From: a virus
Virus record (IMG/VR): IMGVR_UViG_3300025853_000385
Location: 1 to 31,458 of that record
Length of the DNA stretch: 31,458 nt
Direction: 5' to 3' (one strand)
The notes beneath the pieces are model-generated. The model was not told where the DNA came from and searched no databases. It saw only the letters and a list, made by a program, of their open reading frames with translations. Within the stretch, counting starts at the first letter, position 1; each line of letters opens with the position of its first letter. Shown piece after piece: positions 16,067 to 21,677 of the stretch. Position numbers and translations under genes: made by a program.

Positions 16067-16826
16067 AGGGTTTGATAATTCCTTTTCCGGCAAGGTAGGT
16101 GTAGTCTCCATTCCACTCGGAAGCGTATCTTCCGTCAATGTCTCTTGCACATTTCCACTGTCTAAACCACGGCCCTCCTGTAGTGAAGTGAACATTCTTT
16201 GCTTCTACTTCCGCTGGAGAATGACCATCAAGCCAGTTCCACTCCTGATGCATACTGCCAATGTCGCCCTCTTTATCTGGAAGCCACTGAAAACCATGAA
16301 GCCAAGAACCTGTCTGGGTGTTTACCTCCAGAGGCGTTAGTCGTTTGTTAAGCTCGTGACCGCAGTTCCAAAGAATAAGGCTTGACCAGTTCTTGCGCCG
16401 ATAAGTTTCCTGCTTTCGTCCATCCATCTTATATTCTTCGGTAGGTTCATATTGATGCTTAACGCAGTATAATGGATAGTAATCCATGTTGTATTCTTCA
16501 AACAATTCATTGATGTCTGTGCGAAGATACATGTCGCAATCCATATACAAAGCCCATCCCTGATACATGTTCAAGGCAGGGACAAGAAAACGTGTGAAGC
16601 TAAAGTCTGTAGAGAACGGTTTGCCATCTATGTCATCAATCATCTGCCCATCTTTAACGGTGTGCTTACGATTATACAGACCCATACGTTCTACAACATC
16701 TTTACGAATTGGTTTAATAGTTACGTTGTCAACTGCAATACGTTCAATAGTAAACTTCAATACTTCATAAGCTACTTCTTCTCTGGGATCGTAGCCAATA
16801 TAAACTGTGTTGGGTGACTTTCTCAT
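16056..16826 (-). CDS. Glycosyltransferase with DxD motif (GT-A fold, GT8-like)
   Basis: This 256-residue protein has an N-terminal strand-turn (TVYIGYDPREEVAYEVLKFT), which matches nucleotide-sugar transferases that begin with a 'YIGYD' strand. The metal/sugar-nucleotide motif DCD is at 96-98 within WALYMDCDMYL, with an acceptor-side WNCG and a late His in VHFTTGGPWF. The start at 16826 is chosen because AGGAG lies just upstream; an in-frame ATG 16 codons earlier falls in the preceding hairpin and is unlikely. It is cotranscribed with the three-part protein and the methyltransferase downstream. Confidence 0.82.
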   Translation of the reverse strand: MRKSPNTVYIGYDPREEVAYEVLKFTIERIAVDNVTIKPIRKDVVERMGLYNRKHTVKDGQMIDDIDGKPFSTDFSFTRFLVPALNMYQGWALYMDCDMYLRTDINELFEEYNMDYYPLYCVKHQYEPTEEYKMDGRKQETYRRKNWSSLILWNCGHELNKRLTPLEVNTQTGSWLHGFQWLPDKEGDIGSMHQEWNWLDGHSPAEVEAKNVHFTTGGPWFRQWKCARDIDGRYASEWNGDYTYLAGKGIIKPYDI

Positions 16827-16845
16827 GATATCTCCTATGTAAAAT

Positions 16846-16872
16846 GGGGGAGCAAACGCTACGCACTCCCCC
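16846..16872 (-). terminator. Hairpin attenuator between hsp20 and glycosyltransferase
   Basis: GGGGGAG (16846-16852) and CTCCCCC (16866-16872) form a perfect 7-bp GC-rich stem with a 13-base loop. On the - strand it lies 8 bases after the Hsp20 stop and is followed by ATTTTACAT, a weak T run, then by the AGGAG of the glycosyltransferase. It probably terminates part of the transcription from the Hsp20 promoter and lowers expression of the downstream genes, or protects the Hsp20 mRNA 3' end. Confidence 0.6.
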
Positions 16873-16880
16873 AAGTTTAG

Positions 16881-17324
16881 TTACAGGCTGTAAATCTTTT
16901 CTTTCTTGTCTTCAGGTACTACCTTTTGAAGCTTGATGGTAAGCAAACCATCTTTAAAAGAAACATCATCTACAACCACGTCTTCGGCAAGAGTAAAAGA
17001 CTTTGAGAAGGGTCGCTTCGCTATGCCTTTATGTACGATCTTTTCATCGTCTTCTTCTTCGACTTTCTTGCCGCTGATAGTTAGCTTGCTGTGTTCTGTT
17101 TTTACTTCCAACTCCTCTTTGGTGAAACCAGCAGTGGCTAACTCAATCGTATATTTCCCATCACCTTCTTCTACTAGATTATGCGGTGGGTAGGCATTAT
17201 AAACATAACCACCTACTTCATTCTTCATCTTTAGCATATCTCTAAAGAGTTGCTCATGCCCCACAGTCCAAGAACAGAACTTGGAAAAGAAGGGATCATC
17301 GCTCGCCGTCCTATATGCGTTCAT
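16881..17324 (-). CDS. hsp20: Small heat shock protein, Hsp20/IbpA type
   Basis: This 147-residue ATP-independent chaperone holds unfolding proteins. The N-terminal arm ends in YPPHNLVEEGDGKYTIELA, close to the YPPYN entry of IbpA. The alpha-crystallin domain covers about 50-138, with the hallmark GIAKRPFSKSFTLAEDVVVD and DGLLTIKLQK. The C-terminal tail holds an I-x-L-like anchor (KIYSL). It has its own leader with a perfect-consensus promoter and an AAGGAG site eight bases before ATG, so high expression is expected. Hsp20 genes are known in marine phages, where they may support virion assembly or host proteostasis. Confidence 0.93.
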   Translation of the reverse strand: MNAYRTASDDPFFSKFCSWTVGHEQLFRDMLKMKNEVGGYVYNAYPPHNLVEEGDGKYTIELATAGFTKEELEVKTEHSKLTISGKKVEEEDDEKIVHKGIAKRPFSKSFTLAEDVVVDDVSFKDGLLTIKLQKVVPEDKKEKIYSL

Positions 17325-17382
17325 ATCATTTCTCCTTATAGCAAGTTGATATAACGTGACCCATTATTGGCATCACACATAT

Positions 17383-17411
17383 ATTATACTACCTGTTAGG
17401 TATTTTGTCAA
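17383..17411 (-). promoter_or_regulatory. Perfect-consensus sigma70-type promoter for hsp20
   Basis: On the - strand TTGACA (17406-17411) and TATAAT (17383-17388) are separated by exactly 17 bases. The spacer contains TACCT-AAC-AGGTA, an inverted repeat that could be an operator. The promoter lies inside the 3' end of the DUF1289-like gene, whose TAG is at 17389-17391. It shares the 12-mer GTATAATATATG with the promoter at 21644-21672. Confidence 0.9.
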
Positions 17412-17496
17412 GGACTTTTTTACCTTTCTGTATTATTTCTTCTATAGTTCTACCGCAACCAATGCAGTAACGGTTATCTTCATCTAGTTTACACAT
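17389..17496 (-). CDS. 35-residue DUF1289-like cysteine protein
   Basis: The ATG follows the RNR stop by four bases. The peptide begins MCKLDEDNRYCIGCGRTIEE and ends in a Lys/Arg-rich tail. Three cysteines in the pattern C2...C11-x2-C14 followed by GRT-xE match the core of DUF1289, small bacterial proteins whose Cys residues suggest metal binding. It is shorter than usual family members. Its last codons double as the hsp20 promoter. With no clear ribosome site it is probably translated by coupling to RNR. Function unknown. Confidence 0.7.
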   Translation of the reverse strand: MCKLDEDNRYCIGCGRTIEEIIQKGKKVLDKIPNR

Positions 17497-17500
17497 CTTT

Positions 17501-19186
17501 TTACACGCCACAGCTACCACCATGTCCAGTAATATCGCAGATGTCGTGTGTCTCTAGTCCTTCTTCAAACTCTTCACCAAGCTTTTCTACAGCTTCAGAA
17601 TACGGCACCGAAGAAAGAGGCTGTCCTCCCCTACACCCGTCAGGGTACACCGTGAAACCTCGCAGCCTGTGAGCATAAGAAGCAAGAGTATTGGTAAACT
17701 CATCAACTGTATCTTCATTGTTAAGTTTACTCCCCCACTTGGGCAGATTGATAGTACTACTAATGGACATATCAACGTAGTCTTGTACATCTGCCTGAAA
17801 CTTCATACGCCTTTTGTAGTCTTCTGCAAGATCAAGAGCAGACTCAATGTTTGCTGGGTCTACGCCGTACAGATCAATGATCTCCTGTGCTGCGCTGTCC
17901 ACCACATACTGATAGTGCCAACGGTTGCCACCTTTTAGATACCTACGCTTATAGGCAACTGCAAAGATAGGTTCAACACCCGTAGAGGTTCCAGCTAGAA
18001 TACCTATTGAGCCGGTAGGAGCAATGGCACGATTTGCGACAGGGCGACTACACCCAAGAGTACTACTAAAGTCGGCGCTAACGTGGTCACTAACTCCTTT
18101 ATAGACTGCCAACCACTTGTGAAGTCCTTCGGTAACTTCATACTTCTGTCCTCCTTTAATCAACCATTCGTGCATACCCATAAGACCAAGACCAAGCCTA
18201 CGATTCTTTTCTCTTGTCTTGTAAACTTTGTCATAGGGTAGCTTGGCTCTGAGTGTGCCGCACAGAAGAAACTTAGTGCCAAGCTCGACTACATCTGCAA
18301 ACTCTTTTAGATCGTCAATGCGCCCCATATTAATAGAGCCAAGATTACAAACATCAGAATCATCTTCGGATGTAACCTCCGTACAAGCGTTACGTAGTGT
18401 CTCATTTTCCTTCTCAAAGAAATTGAAAGAGAACCCCGGCTCGGCGGTAGATAGGGCTTGTCTAACATTCTGCTTAAAAGTATCCCCAACATCTCCTGTC
18501 TTCCAGTAGTTAAGTAACCATTCAGTATCGTAGTTAACGCTGATGTTTGTCATATCCAGTGGAGCATTGAAGTTAAAGTCCTGCTCTTTGATCTGACCAA
18601 CAGAGAAACCTGTCTCTCCTACGGGCATATCATACCAGTTCTTACTGGCAAGAAACTTATCAACGTCGGGATGTTTCCAGTTAAGGCTGGCATAGATAGC
18701 AGACCTACGACTACCACCCTGCATAACACGACGACCAATCTCATTGATCATCTGCATCTTTGGAATAGGGCCGGAGGCAAGACCACCAGTGCCGTTAAGT
18801 ATACGTCCCTCTTCACGATACACGGAGTAGTCGATACCAATACCACCGCCTGTCATCAGGCAGGACTCAGACTTCCAAGAGATGTCAGCCCAATCTTCTC
18901 TAGTATCTTCCTCTGCACGTAGCAGATAACAGTTATTAAAGAACTTGTTATCACGTCCAGCATAATAAAGATAACGACCACCGGGAATAAACTTCAGGTC
19001 GGTGATCATACGCTTCAGTTCGTCCTTGTCTTCCTTCGGTAGGTAGTCCTGACACACATCATCTACCAGTGTGGCCGCTAGTGCATCCCATGTCTCACAC
19101 CCATGGTGGGCATACTTATGTTTGAATATGTCTTCGCTAAACTTGGAGCGAAACATAGGATTTTCATTAGATCGAAATTGTGGCAT
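17501..19186 (-). CDS. nrdJ: Class II (adenosylcobalamin-dependent) ribonucleotide reductase
   Basis: This 561-residue enzyme reduces ribonucleotides to deoxyribonucleotides for phage DNA synthesis, using coenzyme B12 that the host must supply. Key residues are visible. Cys86 (FFNNCYLL) and Cys280 (CNLGSIN) are the disulfide-forming pair. Asn266, Cys268 and Glu270 lie in NACTE, the radical-site motif (more usually NPCGE). APTGSIGILAGTSTGVEPIF is the phosphate-binding segment. The C-terminal cysteines Cys550 and Cys559 can be re-reduced by thioredoxin. There is no small-subunit or NrdD/glycyl-radical feature, which supports class II. AAGGG precedes ATG by about nine bases. It is cotranscribed with replication genes. 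Confidence 0.92.
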   Translation of the reverse strand: MPQFRSNENPMFRSKFSEDIFKHKYAHHGCETWDALAATLVDDVCQDYLPKEDKDELKRMITDLKFIPGGRYLYYAGRDNKFFNNCYLLRAEEDTREDWADISWKSESCLMTGGGIGIDYSVYREEGRILNGTGGLASGPIPKMQMINEIGRRVMQGGSRRSAIYASLNWKHPDVDKFLASKNWYDMPVGETGFSVGQIKEQDFNFNAPLDMTNISVNYDTEWLLNYWKTGDVGDTFKQNVRQALSTAEPGFSFNFFEKENETLRNACTEVTSEDDSDVCNLGSINMGRIDDLKEFADVVELGTKFLLCGTLRAKLPYDKVYKTREKNRRLGLGLMGMHEWLIKGGQKYEVTEGLHKWLAVYKGVSDHVSADFSSTLGCSRPVANRAIAPTGSIGILAGTSTGVEPIFAVAYKRRYLKGGNRWHYQYVVDSAAQEIIDLYGVDPANIESALDLAEDYKRRMKFQADVQDYVDMSISSTINLPKWGSKLNNEDTVDEFTNTLASYAHRLRGFTVYPDGCRGGQPLSSVPYSEAVEKLGEEFEEGLETHDICDITGHGGSCGV

Positions 19187-19201
19187 AGCTTTGTTCCCTT
19201 T

Positions 19202-19510
19202 CTACTTATCGTATTCCATTTCCAATATGAGTTGGGCATAGTGGATTGCTTTCTCAATATCCTTTCTTCCCTCCCCCTTAGTGCGATGTCGAGTAATGTA
19301 TTTTATCACATTGCCCTCCAGATAGTCAAGCCCATTGGCGTGAATATATTCAACTGGTTGTATCTTGCATCCCTTGTAGTGTTGTCCTCCCACCTGTTGT
19401 TCTAATGCTCTTTCTTCTTTCATGCGTCTAAGATAATAATCATAGTTGCGTTCCTCTTTTGGGTAGTTTGCTTCGTCATAGGAACGAGTTAAGCTTTCGT
19501 CTGATTTCAT
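19202..19510 (-). CDS. DUF3310 protein
   Basis: This 102-residue phage protein carries the DUF3310 signature: VGGQHYKGCKIQPVEYIHAN (40-59), then EGNVIKYITRHRTKG (65-79) and a terminal KAIHYAQLILE helix. The family is widespread in phages and often lies among nucleotide metabolism genes; its biochemical role is not settled. It sits just upstream of RNR. The start overlaps the previous gene by 35 bases but is supported by a GGAG eight bases ahead. A later ATG at residue 30 would still keep the domain. Confidence 0.85.
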   Translation of the reverse strand: MKSDESLTRSYDEANYPKEERNYDYYLRRMKEERALEQQVGGQHYKGCKIQPVEYIHANGLDYLEGNVIKYITRHRTKGEGRKDIEKAIHYAQLILEMEYDK

Positions 19511-19796
19511 TTACATTCTCCGAGGTTACAGCTTTAATTGCAAAGTTTCTAACAGTGTCTGGCTCTAGTCCGGCCATATGACATGTGCTTTCGAAGTTCT
19601 CACAGGTAACACCAACTGAAGCAAACACCCATGCTGATGCCTGATCTCTCTGAAGAGCAGTCTCATTAGTTTCATTAGGTTCTTTTGGCTTACTCATATC
19701 TAGCAACGCCTGAAGTATAATAGCTAGATTAAGAGTTCTGTCTGGGTCTTTTTGAGTTAGGTCATAAAGACTATCGAAGTCAAGGATGTCACTCAT
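19476..19796 (-). CDS. Hypothetical phage protein, 106 aa
   Basis: The start at 19796 is preferred because an AGGAGG lies eight bases upstream; an open frame extends 22 codons further with no ribosome site. The protein has an acidic N-terminus (MSDILDFDSLYDLTQKDPDR), a mid-region rich in Glu/Asn/Thr, and a C-terminal helical region with two cysteines (GVTCENFESTCHMAGLEPD). No family was recognised. It overlaps the GIY-YIG gene upstream and the DUF3310 gene downstream. Confidence 0.65.
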   Translation of the reverse strand: MSDILDFDSLYDLTQKDPDRTLNLAIILQALLDMSKPKEPNETNETALQRDQASAWVFASVGVTCENFESTCHMAGLEPDTVRNFAIKAVTSENVNEIRRKLNSFL

Positions 19797-20184
19797 CTTC
19801 AGCCTCCTGAACGGGGCGATAAAATTTCCCGCCCACATAGTTATTGTAGTAGGCGGGTTCATCCGTACCTTCTAACTTTGCTGTAAGAACTTTGTAGATC
19901 ATTTGAAAATAACACTCATAGTACCGAAGACTTCTTTTGTTTTTATACTCACCGACAACTTGAAACCGGAAATGTTTCTTGCCAATCTTCTTGATGTCTT
20001 CGTTAAGGTATTTACTAGAGCCTGTATATATTCTCCAATTAGATTCTACTTTCTTACCTTTACGTGTTACATAATATTGTTTACAACCAATGTAAGCTTT
20101 CTTAGTTTTCTTATTGGTTATTCGATAAACAAAGCCAAAGTTATTCTTTGTGTCAAACTCTTTATGATACTCCCAATGTGTCAC
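19789..20184 (-). CDS. GIY-YIG family nuclease
   Basis: This 131-residue single-domain protein has the GIY-YIG elements in order: FVY (18-20), YIG (31-33), an arginine in NWRIYTGSS (Arg51), Glu90 in RYYECYFQ and Asn114/115 in YYNNYVGG. The domain makes single- or double-strand DNA cuts. In phages it occurs in homing endonucleases and in host-DNA-degrading enzymes such as T4 endonuclease II. No DNA-binding extension is present, and it overlaps the exonuclease by four bases, so I favour an operon-resident nuclease over a mobile homing gene. Confidence 0.8.
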   Translation of the reverse strand: MTHWEYHKEFDTKNNFGFVYRITNKKTKKAYIGCKQYYVTRKGKKVESNWRIYTGSSKYLNEDIKKIGKKHFRFQVVGEYKNKRSLRYYECYFQMIYKVLTAKLEGTDEPAYYNNYVGGKFYRPVQEAEDE

Positions 20185-21041
20185 CAGTCAGTCACTTCCT
20201 CCACATCAGGTTCTTTAGCCACGTTGGTAAGATACCTGCGACCATGTGCATACTTGAAGACACGAATACCTTTACCTTGATTAGCATCAGCCCAACAGTC
20301 TCGCTTATAGCCACAATAAACACAACTAACAGGAAGCTTACGGTTGCCAGACTTACCATCAGGTAGATCGGAGTAGCACCTATCAGGTAGAGAATCCTGT
20401 GAAACCAATCCTTTAAGGTGAGAGATTCGCTGCTTGGCATTGATCATATCCATATGATGTAGTTTGGTAAGACATATCTCTCCTGTTGATTTGTTGATCG
20501 CAAGAAACGCCGCCTCATTAATACCATTAGCTTCTGCGTAAGCAGATATCTGTGCGATATAACCAAAGGGATCGTCCTCTGCTAACTTGTTGTGCTTAAA
20601 CTTGTCGAAGCCAATACCACTAGCAGACTTACAATCCACAACGACGCCATCAATAATACAATCTTGATGTCCGGTAACACCTTCTACCTCCACTTCTTTC
20701 TGCTGATCTTTCACCTCGTGTCCTGATATGGTAGAACATAGAAGCAAAAGCTCTTCAAGAATATAACCATATAGAAACTTGATACGTGTGGCTGGAGTTA
20801 GGTCGGCCTGATCAAGCGGCTGATTGACATCGTACCAGATGCGGCGGTCTGGCTTTCCAATAGCAGAGAGCCTTAGATTACCACGATCTTTGGGCGTGTC
20901 ATACATAAAGTCTTTAATGTGAACCTTCAGCATTTCACCAAAGGTGTCGATGTGTTTGTCTACTTCACTCTCGTCCATATCTATAGGATCAAGTGAGAAC
21001 AGACTATATATATCTTCAACGAGAGTGTCTATTGTTTTCAT
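20181..21041 (-). CDS. PD-(D/E)XK exonuclease, RecB/Cas4-like
   Basis: This 286-residue protein is likely an exonuclease for recombination or host DNA breakdown. The nuclease core is visible: Glu96/97 in the first helix, Asp127 in GHQDCIIDG, D-x-K at Asp136/Lys138 (VVDCKSASG) and the Q-x3-Y motif at 164-168 (QISAY). C240-x2-C243-x5-C249 (SCVYCGYKRDCW), with Cys102 or Cys222 as a possible fourth ligand, resembles the iron-sulfur cluster of Cas4/AddB nucleases. The ATG at 21041 lies right after a terminator-like hairpin and has no visible ribosome site, so expression may be attenuated, or start further in (residues 22 or 37). Confidence 0.82.
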   Translation of the reverse strand: MKTIDTLVEDIYSLFSLDPIDMDESEVDKHIDTFGEMLKVHIKDFMYDTPKDRGNLRLSAIGKPDRRIWYDVNQPLDQADLTPATRIKFLYGYILEELLLLCSTISGHEVKDQQKEVEVEGVTGHQDCIIDGVVVDCKSASGIGFDKFKHNKLAEDDPFGYIAQISAYAEANGINEAAFLAINKSTGEICLTKLHHMDMINAKQRISHLKGLVSQDSLPDRCYSDLPDGKSGNRKLPVSCVYCGYKRDCWADANQGKGIRVFKYAHGRRYLTNVAKEPDVEEVTDW

Positions 21042-21085
21042 AATAAAAAGAGGGAGGAAGCTGACTCAGAAACTCCCTCCCTCTT
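21041..21085 (-). terminator. Terminator/attenuator between SSB and exonuclease
   Basis: On the - strand AAGAGGGAGG and CCTCCCTCTT (plus-strand positions 21076-21085 and 21048-21057) form a perfect 10-bp stem with an 18-base loop, followed by TTTTATT directly before the exonuclease ATG. The stem and short T run fit a partial intrinsic terminator, which would let SSB be made in excess over the downstream nucleases and RNR. Confidence 0.75.
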
Positions 21086-21099
21086 CCTTTCTATGCTAG

Positions 21100-21558
21100 T
21101 TAAAAGGGAACGGCTTCAGAGTTCTGAACGTAACCACCATCGACCGGAGCAAAGTCTTCTCGGCTGTCACTATACTCAATGAAGTCAACAATCTGAACTG
21201 CTGCAAGGTCAGCAGAGATACCAGATTTACCAGCATAATTCCATTCGTAAGGAATAGCCTTAACATTTACTTTACTACCGTTGGCTACCAGCTTACCATT
21301 CCACAGATTATTCTGTGAGTCTTTTACAATAGGCGCTGCACGTTGCGTACCATCCTTACGCAGTACCTTGCGCTTGATGGTTACAAAGTCGCCACGATCA
21401 TCACCCTTGTTGGCGATGGGCAGTCCTGCGCTTTCAATGACAGAGCGATTGTCATCGTCCACCTCTACCTGAATGCTCCATACCGGGTCAAACTTGGTGT
21501 TCGGCTCAGTGATAGAAGCATAGTGGCACTTACCAGTAATGTAAATAGGATCGTTCAT
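21100..21558 (-). CDS. ssb: Single-stranded DNA-binding protein, T7 gp2.5-like
   Basis: This 152-residue OB-fold type protein coats single-stranded DNA and coordinates polymerase and helicase. The pattern YITGKCHYASITEPNTKFDP, then WSIQVEVDDDN and VTIKRKV, a KVNVKAIPYEWNYAGKSGI block and VQIVDFIEY matches the gp2.5/DUF2815 family. The C-terminus is acidic-to-neutral and ends in phenylalanine (SEAVPF), recalling the essential terminal Phe of gp2.5. It has its own promoter and structured leader, with a strong AGGAG, and a terminator-like hairpin after it, so it is set up for high expression. Confidence 0.88.
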   Translation of the reverse strand: MNDPIYITGKCHYASITEPNTKFDPVWSIQVEVDDDNRSVIESAGLPIANKGDDRGDFVTIKRKVLRKDGTQRAAPIVKDSQNNLWNGKLVANGSKVNVKAIPYEWNYAGKSGISADLAAVQIVDFIEYSDSREDFAPVDGGYVQNSEAVPF

Positions 21559-21577
21559 TTCTTTCTCCTTTTAAATA

Positions 21578-21613
21578 CCGCACCATTGCGGCCATGAATG
21601 GGGATCATTCCCC
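21578..21613 (-). promoter_or_regulatory. Structured SSB leader: two adjacent hairpins
   Basis: The SSB 5' leader holds GGGG-AATGAT-CCCC (21600-21613) and CCGCA-ATGG-TGCGG (21578-21591). GCACC and GGTGC flank the pair so they can also close a larger stem. The second hairpin ends about nine bases before the AGGAG. Since SSBs such as T4 gp32 bind their own mRNA leaders, translational autoregulation is possible; that is inference. Confidence 0.5.
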
Positions 21614-21643
21614 GGTGCTGTCTACTACAAAACAACAGCATAT

Positions 21644-21672
21644 ATTATACCACATGAGTTTGTGGTAGTCAA
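21644..21672 (-). promoter_or_regulatory. Near-consensus sigma70-type promoter for ssb and downstream genes
   Basis: On the - strand TTGACT (21667-21672) and TATAAT (21644-21649) are 17 bases apart. The spacer, with one flanking base, contains ACCACA-N6-TGTGGT, a perfect inverted repeat and candidate operator. The promoter lies immediately after the DNA polymerase stop and shares GTATAATATATG with the hsp20 promoter. Confidence 0.9.
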
Positions 21673-21677
21673 TAGCT

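Noticed and set aside
16067-16195. 43-codon N-terminal extension of the three-part protein
   Set aside because: It lies inside the upstream glycosyltransferase gene, and the ATG at 16066 gives the usual short overlap with an N-terminus matching the domain start.
19789-20184. GIY-YIG gene as a mobile homing endonuclease insertion
   Set aside because: It overlaps neighbours by a few bases on both sides, has no DNA-binding extension, and interrupts no gene.
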